A DNA stretch of 64,000 nt from the NCBI RefSeq assembly GCF_010671925.1, contig NZ_JAAHIH010000003.1:62001-126000 (forward strand), in the 5' to 3' direction. Source of the stretch: Moorena sp. SIOASIH (GTDB lineage: Bacteria; Cyanobacteriota; Cyanobacteriia; Cyanobacteriales; Coleofasciculaceae). A model generated the notes under the pieces. It made no database searches. It was not told the DNA's origin and saw nothing but the letters and a program-made list of their open reading frames with translations. Positions 47,566 to 56,320 of the stretch are shown here, piece by piece (positions within the stretch are counted from its first letter, which is position 1; the number at the start of each line of letters is the position of its first letter). The position numbers and the translations under genes were made by a program.

Positions 47566-48676
47566 AGAACTTCATAAAGTTTGGAAAAATTGGCTCAATG
47601 CTTATCGTTGGATCTATAACTGGTCAATAGCTACAATCAAAAACGGCTACCAAGGTAGTGCCTATGACTTACAGAAACTAGCCAGGAAGGCTGATAGACC
47701 CGAGTGGGTGAAAACATTACCTGGCCATCAGTTACAAGAAGCTGTAGCAGATGCGATCGACGCAGTCAAGCAAGCTAAAGCTAACAGAGGTTTCGCTAAA
47801 TTCAAGTCTTGCCGAGAAACAAGTCAGGTGATTAAATTCAAGGCCGGAAACTTCAAAAAAGGCTACTGGTACCCAACAAAAGTTAAGGGTTTGTCATTCC
47901 GTTCACCTCAAGGTTTCCCTAGTGAGTGCATTTACGGTACTCAACTAGTTTGGGTGAAAGGTAAATGGTACGGAATTTTTCCTGAATACATTGAACCTAC
48001 TCCTACTGAAGAGGATAAGGTCATAGCCTTAGATCCAGGTATTAGAACATTCCTTACTGGGTTTGATGGTGAACACTATATTGAGATAGGTAGGAGCGAC
48101 ATTGGTAGAATCCAAAGACTTTGCCAGCAACTAGATCGGTTAATGAGTCGCATTGACTTAAGCTCTGCAAAAAGGCAGAGACGTTCGCGAAGCGTGCGCC
48201 AAAGCGCAGCAATGAGGAAAGCTGCCCATCGTTTACGTCAAAAGATTCAAGACCTCGTTAAGGACTGCCATAACAAGTCAGCTTCTTTTCTAATTAACAA
48301 TTACAAACTTATCTTTTTGCCGACATTTGAAACATCTCAAATGGTCGTCAAGTCAGCCAGAAAGTTAAACAAGAAAACAGCTCGCAATATGCTGACCTGG
48401 AGTCATTACAAATTTCGCCAGCACTTAACTCAAATGGCAGATCGTCATGATGTAAAGGTTGTCTTAGTTAACGAATCTTACACTAGTAAAACTTGCCCAG
48501 AATGTGGTCAAATTCACGAAAAATTAGGCGGCAGTAAAAAATTCCAATGCCCAAAATGTGGCTTCTCTTTACCACGGGATTGGAATGGCGCGCGGAACAT
48601 AATGATCCGCGCTTTGTCGGCAACAACCACCAGGTTTTCACCTGGTGCTATACAGATCATTCCTGCTGATGGGTAG
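47516..48676 (+). CDS. tnpB: TnpB RNA-guided nuclease of the IS607 element
   Basis: I place the start at the GTG at 47516 (VKLTPNSVLKIRVFPSKELH), overlapping tnpA by about 50 bp. The frame is open far upstream, but that part is the tnpA shadow. This gives 386 residues. The TnpB wedge and recognition region (YRWIYNWSIATIKNGYQG) is followed by a RuvC domain with Asp in VIALDPGIRTFL, Glu in VVLVNESYTSKTCPECG and Asp in PRDWNGARNI. An intact CXXC/CXXC zinc finger (CPECG and CPKCG) is present. It is the only tnpB in the window without a stop. At 48180-48212 an RSRSVRQSAA stretch encoded by a palindrome appears to be an in-frame insertion. It would cleave DNA guided by the right-end omega RNA. Confidence 0.88.
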   Translation: MKLTPNSVLKIRVFPSKELHKVWKNWLNAYRWIYNWSIATIKNGYQGSAYDLQKLARKADRPEWVKTLPGHQLQEAVADAIDAVKQAKANRGFAKFKSCRETSQVIKFKAGNFKKGYWYPTKVKGLSFRSPQGFPSECIYGTQLVWVKGKWYGIFPEYIEPTPTEEDKVIALDPGIRTFLTGFDGEHYIEIGRSDIGRIQRLCQQLDRLMSRIDLSSAKRQRRSRSVRQSAAMRKAAHRLRQKIQDLVKDCHNKSASFLINNYKLIFLPTFETSQMVVKSARKLNKKTARNMLTWSHYKFRQHLTQMADRHDVKVVLVNESYTSKTCPECGQIHEKLGGSKKFQCPKCGFSLPRDWNGARNIMIRALSATTTRFSPGAIQIIPADG

Positions 48677-48706
48677 GTTTAGAGAGGTTAAATGTTGCAC
48701 TTAATC

Positions 48707-49585
48707 TCAAATATCTTGAGCTGCCCGCTGAATCAGATGACGAGCAACAGTTTGAATCCCAGTATGCTCATAACAATTGGTGCTAGCATCTAGAAATGCC
48801 GCTACATAGTCTAACTTGTCATCAGCAACTTCTATGAAGCCACCCAGACGCTCAAACAGTGACTCAGGGCTTAACCCAGTAGAGGAAATTAAATTATCCA
48901 TCCAGTCACCAACTGCGTCAAACGTGTTACTGATAAATCCCTGTTTATCGGATTCAGGAATTGAGTCACTGAGGGCTTCAAAGGCAGGATTATCTGCTAG
49001 AGCGGACTCCCCTCCTTCATCCAGGCTATTTCGGACTTTAGAGATGAAGTCAACACCGAGAGGAATTAGACCATCGATGCAAACTAAGGCTACCATCCGC
49101 ATCAGAGCTTCCTTATGATAGTTTTCTGTCACAGAAGCAGCAAAATCTACCGGATTAAAGCCAAGGCCGTGAATCTTGCTATGAGCGATCAGTTCTCCGA
49201 CGAGTTTTATACTCAAATCAACAGATTGAACGGTGTCAGCTTTGGGAGTCAGTTTGTCTAAGAATGGGATCCAACTCAAGGTATCCCCGACTTTGTCAGC
49301 TAAAGCTGCTGCTGCGATCGCTGTGTCAGTATTGTCAAGAGTTTGGTAAATCCAGATAGCTGTTTGGTATCCCTGATCAGGGTCTTCGTACAGCTCAAGG
49401 GCGCGGGCGCGAATTGACTCAATCACATCTGGATCTGTTTCCCCTGTAACTGAGCTAATTGTATTGTCAAAACCGACGAGATTTTCCCATTCCCCCGGAA
49501 CAATAAAATCCAGGACATTCAGTACTGTTACGGTTATATTATCCGTTGGAAGTTCGTCAACTAATTCAATAATTGATTGACCCAT
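48707..49585 (-). CDS. Unknown protein, paralog A of a pair
   Basis: The 292-residue protein begins MGQSIIELVDELPTDNITV. It shares most of its length with the product at 51392-52273: FIVPGEWENLVGF, AIAAAALADKVGD, IPFLDKLTPKAD, MRMVALVCIDGLIPLG, FDAVGDWMDNL, and YVAAFLDASTN with HTGIQTVARHL at the C-terminus. It is acidic, mostly helical, and has no signal peptide, membrane helix or recognisable catalytic motif. The pair flanks the beta-helix lipoprotein gene on the same strand. I do not recognise the family. Confidence 0.75.
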   Translation of the reverse strand: MGQSIIELVDELPTDNITVTVLNVLDFIVPGEWENLVGFDNTISSVTGETDPDVIESIRARALELYEDPDQGYQTAIWIYQTLDNTDTAIAAAALADKVGDTLSWIPFLDKLTPKADTVQSVDLSIKLVGELIAHSKIHGLGFNPVDFAASVTENYHKEALMRMVALVCIDGLIPLGVDFISKVRNSLDEGGESALADNPAFEALSDSIPESDKQGFISNTFDAVGDWMDNLISSTGLSPESLFERLGGFIEVADDKLDYVAAFLDASTNCYEHTGIQTVARHLIQRAAQDI

Positions 49586-50110
49586 TTTCAGTTTTTTTAA
49601 CTATAAACTTCTCTCACGAAAACATACACAATTATAAATGTCAATTGTGAAGAAAGTATGAACATAATCCGTAAGCTATCAGCTATCAGCTATCAGCTAT
49701 CAGCTATCAGCTATCAGCTATCAGCTATCAGCTATCAGCTATTAGCCAAATGCCTTGGCATTTGGCCACGCTACGCGAAGGCCACCCTACTTGAGGTGCT
49801 TATATCATGTCGGGATAATTACCCTTAATAAAAATCTCCCCATCTCCCCATCTCCCCATCTCCCCACCCTCCGCCACTTAATTATGGGTATTCAACCAGA
49901 CTTGATATTATGGGGGCTTGGGCACGCTACTTGAGGTGCTTTTGAATAAAACAGGTAAGCAAAAGTTTAATTTCTGTTAGGTCTGATGTCAGGGATTCAT
50001 AAAGCTGACAGCTGACAGCTGACGGCACATCAAGTAGCACCATCTGTAGGGCATATGCTTACAATAACCCTAATCTAATCGGCTTTGCTTAGGGAGCATA
50101 CTGAGCCAAA
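49586..50110. repeat. Repeat-rich gap between paralog A and the beta-helix gene
   Basis: It contains ten or so cagctat heptamers (49676-49742), the palindrome ggccacgctacgcgaaggcc (49763-49782), and ccatctcc tandem units (49838-49863). The text tatcatgtcgggataattac with accagacttgatattatggg recurs at 52684-52845. A gaataaaacaggtaagca spacer is also present. It contains no gene. Confidence 0.7.
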
Positions 50111-51217
50111 CTAATTAACGTCAAAGTCTACAGGAAATTCAGGAGAACTTGGTTGAGCTTCTAGCAGTGCAGCAACCCCATCCCCTTTGAGCTGATTACC
50201 AATTACTAATAGCTTTTTGCCAGTAACATTGTAAATGTCATAACGCTCATTGCCTTCAAAAAGGTTATTTCCAGGAGTACTAGCAGTGCCTAAATCTGGC
50301 TGAGATTGGCTAATCGCTACCAAGCCATCCCTACTATTGTTGATAATTTGGTTCTCGCGCAACACAGGACGTGCAGACCCTTCAATCACTACCCCGTCAA
50401 TGTTGTCACGAATCTGATTATTTACTACCAAGGGTGAACTGTTGCCCCCTATCGCCAAACCATGACCGGTTTGCTCAATAATATTGCCCCGGATTTCTCC
50501 TGTTGCTTCCCGAGTTACAGAAATACCGTTTCCTTGGTTATTGGCAAAACGATTATTTTCAATCAGAGGGTTTCCTTTACCACTAACAAACACTCCTTCC
50601 CGATGGCTATTGATAAAGGTATTGTTACTAATGATGGGATTGGTGGATTCTACCCACACACCACTCCCTCTGGTATTAGGATTAGTAATAGTTAGTCCCA
50701 GAATCTGAGCATCTTGAGCTGCCAATATCGTTACATTCTGACCTGCCCAAGTGCGACTGAGGTAAAGACCCCCACCAATTATCACTACTCCTTCACCTCT
50801 AGCGGACTTGTTTCCCTGGAGAATCATGCCAGGTTTGAGTTTAAGGGGAAAGGTTTCTCCCTGTTCAACGGTGTACTGACCTGGCGCTACCTGGATAGTA
50901 GCTAAGGGACGAGCTTGCTTTAAGGCATAGGTAATGGTTTTGAAGGGATTAGCAGTGCTTAGACCAGCGTTTTCGGTGTCTGTACCCTGCTCAGAATCCA
51001 CGTACAAAACTTGCTTTATCCCTGGCGGCGACTGGCTAGGGTTCGGTCTCGGTAAGGTACGAGTAGGAAAATTGTCTGGTGTTGGTCTACTTATCCCGTC
51101 AGATGAATGCCATTGCTCACAGCCTGTTACCGCTAAAGCAATAATTAATCCAGCAGCAACTAATACAAAGTTAGGGGATTCAGTTAGCTTAGAAACTTTG
51201 TATTGCAGCATTTTCAA
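50111..51217 (-). CDS. DUF1565 right-handed beta-helix lipoprotein
   Basis: The protein has 368 residues. The lipobox LALAVTGC-like ending (IIALAVTGCEQ, Cys33) predicts a lipid-anchored extracytoplasmic protein. After a Pro-rich linker the DUF1565 start (YVDSEQGTDTENAGLSTANP, FKTITYALKQA) leads into a parallel beta-helix with regularly spaced turns: NPIISNNTFINS, NPLIENNRFANN, EIRGNIIEQTG, SPLVVNNQIRDN and RPVLRENQIINN. Such folds bind or cleave polysaccharides, but no catalytic residues are obvious. It lies between the paralogs A and B on the same strand. Confidence 0.87.
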   Translation of the reverse strand: MKMLQYKVSKLTESPNFVLVAAGLIIALAVTGCEQWHSSDGISRPTPDNFPTRTLPRPNPSQSPPGIKQVLYVDSEQGTDTENAGLSTANPFKTITYALKQARPLATIQVAPGQYTVEQGETFPLKLKPGMILQGNKSARGEGVVIIGGGLYLSRTWAGQNVTILAAQDAQILGLTITNPNTRGSGVWVESTNPIISNNTFINSHREGVFVSGKGNPLIENNRFANNQGNGISVTREATGEIRGNIIEQTGHGLAIGGNSSPLVVNNQIRDNIDGVVIEGSARPVLRENQIINNSRDGLVAISQSQPDLGTASTPGNNLFEGNERYDIYNVTGKKLLVIGNQLKGDGVAALLEAQPSSPEFPVDFDVN

Positions 51218-51324
51218 GGTCAGTACTCAACTTGATGGGATGAAAATTTTATTCAAGTATTATAAGTATTATTCTAGTACATATTATTCTAGTACTATTC
51301 TATTGAACATTTTGCACCTTTTTG

Positions 51325-51354
51325 AGTATAGACGTTCCATGGAACGTCTATACT
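51325..51354. promoter_or_regulatory. Perfect 30-bp palindrome upstream of the beta-helix gene
   Basis: AGTATAGACGTTCCA is followed immediately by its exact reverse complement. It lies 108 bp before the lipoprotein start and 38 bp after paralog B ends. It could be a terminator for B (no U-tract) or a dimeric operator. Function is inferred. Confidence 0.5.
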
Positions 51355-51391
51355 AATCACTGGTCATTTAGGGTGAGCAGTTACCACTACC

Positions 51392-52273
51392 CTAGTCAAT
51401 TTCTTCAGCAGCACGAAGAATTAAATGACGCGCAACGGTTTGAATGCCAGTATGCTCATAGTAGTTAGTACTAGCGTCTAGAAATGCCGCCACATAGTCT
51501 AACTTGTCATCAGCAATTTCTACAAAACCCCCGAGACTGTCGGAGAGTGAATCACGGCTTAATCCAACAGAGGATACTAGATTATCCATCCAGCCACCAA
51601 CTGCATCAAAGGTTTGAGTAATGAATCCCTGTTGATCGTCATCTGGGATTGAGTCCTTGATGGCTTCAAACTCATCATTATTGGAAAAGGATGATTGATC
51701 TCCTTCTTCCAGGGTATTTCGTACTTTAGACACGAAGTCTGCACCAAGAGGGATTACCCCATCAATGCACACTAAAGCTACCATCCGCATCAGAGCAGCT
51801 TTATCATAGTTCTCCTGGATAGAACTGGCAAATTCAAAGGGATTCAAGCCAACCTTGTGAATTTTGCTATGGGCAAGTAGTTCCCCCACCAATTTCAGAC
51901 CCAAGTCAAGCCCCTGAAGCTTGTCCGCTTTAGGAGTCAGTTTCTCTAAAAACGGGATCCACCTAAAGGCATCCCCGACTTTGTCAGCTAAAGCTGCTGC
52001 TGCGATCGCTTTGTCAGTTCTGTCAAACTTTTGATAAATCCCAACGGCTTTTTGGTATCCCTCATTCGGGTCTTCGTAGATGGCGAGGGCGCGATCGCGA
52101 ATTTTCGTAATCACCTCGTAATCCTCTTCCCCAGTTAGCTTGCGAATGGTGTGGTTAAACCCCACTAGGTTTTCCCACTCACCTGGGATCACAAAATCCA
52201 GTGCGTTCAGGATTTTTACGGTTAGGCTATCTGTTGACAGTTCATCAACTAACTCAATTATTGATTTACTCAT
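51392..52273 (-). CDS. Unknown protein, paralog B of a pair
   Basis: I start at 52273 (MSKSIIELVDELSTDSLTV), 40 codons inside a longer frame, because paralog A begins at the equivalent residue and the upstream codons derive from a G/C-rich hairpin. This gives 293 residues. Shared blocks with A include FVIPGEWENLVGF, AAAALADKVGDAF, IPFLEKLTPKADKLQ, MRMVALVCIDGVIPLGADF, TFDAVGGWMDNL and DKLDYVAAFLDASTNYYEHT. It has no signal, membrane segment or known motif. It is acidic and helical. Function is unknown. Confidence 0.75.
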   Translation of the reverse strand: MSKSIIELVDELSTDSLTVKILNALDFVIPGEWENLVGFNHTIRKLTGEEDYEVITKIRDRALAIYEDPNEGYQKAVGIYQKFDRTDKAIAAAALADKVGDAFRWIPFLEKLTPKADKLQGLDLGLKLVGELLAHSKIHKVGLNPFEFASSIQENYDKAALMRMVALVCIDGVIPLGADFVSKVRNTLEEGDQSSFSNNDEFEAIKDSIPDDDQQGFITQTFDAVGGWMDNLVSSVGLSRDSLSDSLGGFVEIADDKLDYVAAFLDASTNYYEHTGIQTVARHLILRAAEEID

Positions 52274-52868
52274 AAAAAACAAGTTTGAAGTTTGGAAACC
52301 CCCTTTATGGGGGGCCGGGTCGGAAAAACGAACGTCAAGTGCGGTTTTCACCCTGCTACCTAGCCTCGGAGGTTTGAAGCCCCGTCTAGGCAACAGGGGG
52401 GTGCTGACCTTAATATTTTCTCTAGATAGTTTCTCTAGATAGTTTTCGGTTAGTTTAACCTACACCATCATAACTATAACAATCGGATTTGAGTTGTGAA
52501 ACTCTCCAACACCGGAAGTGGAGCAACAGACCAGAAGTCGGGGGAGAGGGCCAATAATTTCACCATTGGTTAGTTGAGCGCAAATCAATTGGGAGTGCCC
52601 TAAGCGTGGGTTCTATTTAACTAATCGCTATCTTAAAAATTAATAATTAATTATGAAGAGCTAGGGGCTCGACTCTCTAGTTATATCATGTCGGGATAAT
52701 TACCCTTAATAAAAATCTCCCCCATCTCCCCATCTCCCCATCTCCCCATCTCCCCATCTCCCCATCTCCCCATCTCCCCACACTTCCCAAACTTCCCACC
52801 CTCCCTCTAATTATGGGTATTCAACCTGACTTGATATTATGGGGATTAACCTATTCCGGCAGAGGATG
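52274..52868. other. Gap with IS605-like hairpins and tandem repeats
   Basis: 52296-52316 is a hairpin (aacccccttta/tggggggcc). 52350-52410 has gaagccccgtctaggcaacaggggggtgctgacc, similar to gaggggggtgctgacctcaa at 21039-21058; a solo IS605-like end is likely. 52684-52845 repeats the tatcatgtcgggataattac module around nine ccatctcc units. No gene is seen. Confidence 0.55.
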
Positions 52869-53498
52869 TCAAGGCTGTACGATTACCGGTGTTCCTATAG
52901 CCACCTTTTCAAATAAATCTCGGACATCTTTATTGAGCATTCGGATGCAACCGTGAGAAACAGCTTGTCCGACGAGTTCCTCAGCAGTTGTTCCATGAAA
53001 TCCAATATAATTCTTCCCATTTGTCCAAAAACCAATCCAGCGATCGCCAAGGGGATTATTCGGCCCTGGAGGAATTACTTCACCTGTCCAGGGATGCTCC
53101 CAAGCTGGATCCTGAAGCTTTTGGATCACTTCAAAATTGCCTGTTGGTGTTTCCCAACCCGCTTTACCAATGGCAATTGGGTAAGTGTTTAGCACTTGAG
53201 CCGCTTGATAGACATAAACACGACGTTCACTCAATTTAATTACCAAACGAGTAATTTGAGTAGCCTCTGCTGGGATGTCTTCTTCTAGAGGAAGATATAT
53301 ATCCGGGTCTCCAAGGGGTGGCAATTTTGGGGTTTCAATTCCAGGCAATTGATTTTGATGTAAAACCTCTTTGGTAGTAGCGTCAGGACTACTGGTTTTT
53401 TCAGAGGCAGCTACCTGCTGTTGCTCATGAAGTATTGGAATTACTATACTCAAGCAGAGTAGCATTAAGCTCCGAGATAGCAATTTACCTCTCACCAT
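52869..53498 (-). CDS. L,D-transpeptidase (YkuD domain)
   Basis: The protein has 209 residues. A signal peptide or anchor (SLMLLCLSIVIPILHEQQQV) is followed by a YkuD domain from about residue 80. IVIKLSERRVYVYQ-like strands lead to the active-site motif HGTTAEELVGQAVSHGCIRM, with the nucleophile Cys184 (SHGCIRM). It crosslinks peptidoglycan, or attaches proteins to it, through diaminopimelate in the periplasm. It is divergent from the small secreted protein gene at 53725. A promoter region of 226 bp lies between them. Confidence 0.93.
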   Translation of the reverse strand: MVRGKLLSRSLMLLCLSIVIPILHEQQQVAASEKTSSPDATTKEVLHQNQLPGIETPKLPPLGDPDIYLPLEEDIPAEATQITRLVIKLSERRVYVYQAAQVLNTYPIAIGKAGWETPTGNFEVIQKLQDPAWEHPWTGEVIPPGPNNPLGDRWIGFWTNGKNYIGFHGTTAEELVGQAVSHGCIRMLNKDVRDLFEKVAIGTPVIVQP

Positions 53499-53724
53499 TC
53501 TTAATTATTTTTTAGTTATAACAACTTTATAACATCACTTTAATATACTTGAAAAGCAACATTAGCAAAAACTTTAACACTCAGGCCATGAGTGATGTTT
53601 GGATAAACCAATATTAGTAAATATACTGATAAACTATTCCGGAAAAAATCTATGATTTCCGTAGATTTTACAGTAGATTCGTTAATTTGAAATTCTTCGA
53701 TTAACAGAAATATCAATTAAGTTG

Positions 53725-54228
53725 ATGCTCAAAATTAAAAACTTGAATGTCTGGACAGGGACTACTTTGTCACTGCTGCTGTGTACCCTTGCTATGGCTC
53801 CCGCTAAGGCTAACCCAATGGGTGAACAAGCCCAAAACCGGATCCTCAAACAAGATCGGGGGCAAGAGCTTGACAAAGGTACTATCAAGAGTATCGTTGG
53901 CAATATGGTAAAGGTTAAGCTTGACAACGGTGACAGCAAAACTGTTTGGCTACCGACTTCCAAGCTCAGGCAATTGCATTTGACAGAAGGTAAGGAAGTC
54001 TTGATGGCTGGGAATCGTATCGTTAATGTGGTTAGTTCAAGTGATTTGGCGAGTTCAGAGACTCGCAGGGTTACCAGTAGTGTTACCGAGGTGTTAGAGT
54101 CTCTCCAACAGAGGCGTATCGAACGGATCAACCGTATTCGGAGAACTTTCATTTCCACTCCTGTACAGCCAAATGTGACAACTCCTCCTCGAACCCCAAT
54201 TGGGATACCTGTCAGAGCACTGTGGTAG
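53725..54228 (+). CDS. Small secreted hypothetical protein
   Basis: The start is the ATG at 53725. A TTG three bases earlier is a less likely start. The protein has 167 residues. A signal peptide ends in LAMAPAKANP, followed by an SH3-like beta stretch (KGTIKSIVGNMVKVKLDNGD, KTVWLPTSKLRQL, GKEVLMAGNRIV) and a basic, Arg-rich helical tail (LQQRRIERINRIRRTF). It is probably periplasmic. The family is not recognised. It is divergent from the L,D-transpeptidase gene. Confidence 0.7.
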   Translation: MLKIKNLNVWTGTTLSLLLCTLAMAPAKANPMGEQAQNRILKQDRGQELDKGTIKSIVGNMVKVKLDNGDSKTVWLPTSKLRQLHLTEGKEVLMAGNRIVNVVSSSDLASSETRRVTSSVTEVLESLQQRRIERINRIRRTFISTPVQPNVTTPPRTPIGIPVRALW

Positions 54229-54444
54229 CGACGGGTGCGCCTACCTGTGGGGATTTCCAGGGGGCTGACAAGGTGCGATCGCATACAGAACTCAAACCAT
54301 CAACGACTGCATTAACACAATGGTTGATAGTTAACGGTTGCCTTGATGGTTGACAAGAGTTTCTGATAGTTATGAGGTACACAGGATTTTTTTCCAGTGC
54401 TCTTTTCCCTGTGGTCTGTTCCCTCTATTCCCATAAAAAATATC

Positions 54445-54466
54445 GCCCGGAGTTTTAACTCCGGGC
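54445..54466 (+). terminator. Terminator hairpin after the small secreted protein gene
   Basis: The stem GCCCGGAGT/ACTCCGGGC has a TTTA loop and is preceded by AAAAAATATC. It is followed by TAATC, so the U-tract is weak on the plus strand, but the A-run gives one on the minus strand. Confidence 0.6.
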
Positions 54467-54594
54467 TAATCAATAAACTCCATTAGATGATTTCTAGGCA
54501 AGAGGACTGAATTGACTTGCGGTGGGCTCTAAGTTCCTGGCTGGTTATTGGGATAAGTGCAAGATTTCAGGTCAACCTTCCCTGATCGCCTAAT

Positions 54595-54755
54595 TATAGC
54601 GCTACGCGCAAGTCAGCAAGGTTCTTGCGTCAGAACTCAAAAGTAAGCTAGGACTAGGTTTCGGAGTTTAGGAGCGATGCAGCGCGGTCTTGGGGGAAAC
54701 CCCCATGAGCGACTGCATCAAGACAATGTCAAACATCTGAATGCGTAGTGCTATA
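54595..54755. mobile_element. TATAGC(G/A)CTACGC MITE, with GATGCAG hairpin, copy 3
   Basis: The ends TATAGCGCTACGCGCAAGTC and CTGAATGCGTAGTGCTATA are inverted. The interior includes tttcggagtttagga, followed by the 52-bp hairpin (54674-54725) and atgtc. It has no ORF. Confidence 0.8.
54674..54725. repeat. GATGCAG hairpin in MITE copy 3
   Basis: The hairpin is 52 bp, from GCGATGCAGCGCGGTCTTGG to GAGCGACTGCATCAAGACA. It is the inverse of the copy at 46335-46386. Confidence 0.85.
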
Positions 54756-54787
54756 CCTGATCTGTGATCGGATAATTCTATCTGTAA

Positions 54788-56280
54788 TGTCGTGATTCAT
54801 CTCACCGCTAAATCAAAGATTATAGCGGTGAGACGGGGCTTATAAACCCTGGAAGTAAATTCCAGCGACAGCCCCTCATGAATCACGACCAATAAATTAA
54901 CAACGCGATAGCGTTACCTTTGAAAGCTTAGGTTTTTGTGATTCTAACAAAGTAGCAACATTTCGATAGACTTATGTTAAACTAGAATTATGTTGACACT
55001 AAACTACGAGTACAAGCTAGTTCCGACAAAAGAACAAATCGCCATCATTGAGGATATGTTGGCGGTTTGTAGAAAGGTGTAGAATTTTGCATTACGTGAA
55101 AGAAAGGACTGGCACAACAGTAGGAAGTGTTCACTAAATTATTGCTCTCTTGAAAAAGAGTACATTATTCCAGCGGATAACACATATCCAGGTTATAAAA
55201 AACAGTCAGCAAGTTTAACCAAAGCTAAAAAGTATAACCCCGAACTAAAAAGTATCAATGCACAAGTCCTACAACAAGTGCTTAAGACACTGGACAAAGC
55301 ATTCACGAGCATGAAAAGGCAAGGACATGGATTGCCTCGATTCAAAAATAAGTATCGAATGCGTTCATTTGTTTTTCCTCAGTTCAAAACTAATCCTGTT
55401 AGTAATGATTGGATTAAGTTACCCCAAATTGGAAGGGTTAAGATGCGATTATCACGATCAATTCCAGAGGGATTCAAAATCAAGCAAGTCAGGGTAGTTA
55501 GAAGAGCTAGTGGTTATTTTGCCATGTTGGCACTCCAGAGTGATATCAGTGTTCCTGATACACCGGCATGGGGTCATCCATTGGGGATTGATGTTGGGTT
55601 AAACAAGTTTCTAGCAACTTCTGATTATGAGTTGATAGAGCGTCCTAGATTCTTGAACGAACTACACAGTAAGCTGAAATTGCTACAACGTAGATTGAAG
55701 TTGAAGAAAAAAGGGTCTGCAAATAGACACAAACTCAATCATAAAATTGCCAGACACCATCAAAAAATATCGGATACCCGAAAAGACTTTCACTTTAAAC
55801 TGGCTCATCATTTATGTGACCAAGCTGGCATGATATTTGTTGTTGGCGAAGCCTGTCCGAAGGACATGGACTTAGATTTTAGAACTTGGGCAAAAGGGAT
55901 GTTAGGGAAACACACCCTTGATGCTGGGTTTGGTCAGTTCTTTCATATTCTGGCTTGGGTGTGCTGGAAAAGGGGGGTGTATTTTGACAAGGTTGACTAC
56001 AAATACACCAGTCAAATTTGTCCAAACTGTGGAACCCATTCAGGCAAGAAAGACTTATCTGAACGGGTTCACATATGTTCTGAATGTGGTTACGAATCAG
56101 ATAGAGATGTTGCAGCAGCCCAAGTGATTTGTCAACGCGGTATCGCTGCGGTCGGGCAGGTCGTAGATGAAATTGACTGTGTAGGCGTACTGTCAGGGGT
56201 TGGTAACAGCCTAGATAAGTGCCGCAAAAGCAGTAAACCTAAGTCGTGAGGTTTAGGAATCCCAGCTCCGTAGGAGCCGC
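54788..56280 (+). mobile_element. IS200/IS605-type tnpB-only element
   Basis: 54788-54891 forms a strikingly regular structure before tnpB: outer stem GTCGTGATTCAT/ATGAATCACGAC enclosing the stems CTCACCGCTA/TAGCGGTGAG and GGGGCT/AGCCCC. It may be the left end. After tnpB, 56245-56290 has ggtttaggaatcccagctcc and the ggagccgctacgcgaacg palindrome, resembling a right end. No tnpA is present. Confidence 0.6.
54990..56249 (+). pseudogene. tnpB: TnpB gene with one in-frame TAG stop at codon 31
   Basis: The ATG at 54990 (MLTLNYEYKLVPTKEQIAII) leads to TAG at 55080-55082. The same frame then stays open for 389 codons to 56249. The stop stands where the family has Trp (CRYVWNYAL; here CRKV-stop-NFAL), so one TGG-to-TAG change explains it. 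RuvC Asp (LGIDVGLNKF), zinc finger (CPNCG, CSECG) and final Asp (SDRDVAAAQ) remain. The second RuvC block reads FVVGEACPKDMDLDF instead of the expected EDxDxxF pattern, as if about six residues were inserted at the catalytic Glu. It is almost certainly inactive. A downstream start could yield an N-terminally truncated protein. Confidence 0.85.
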
Positions 56281-56320
56281 TACGCGAACGTTATAATCTC
56301 CGATTTAACGAGGGAGGATG

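Larger units (their letters stand above)
46900..48710 (+). mobile_element. IS607-family element (tnpA and tnpB), apparently complete
   Basis: It consists of an overlapping serine-recombinase tnpA (46936-47565) and tnpB (47516-48676). No inverted repeats are expected for this family, so boundaries are set loosely around the genes. 48630-48690 carries the stem-like accaggttttcacctggtg after the last tnpB codons, where the omega RNA 3' end and guide should lie. Confidence 0.8.
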
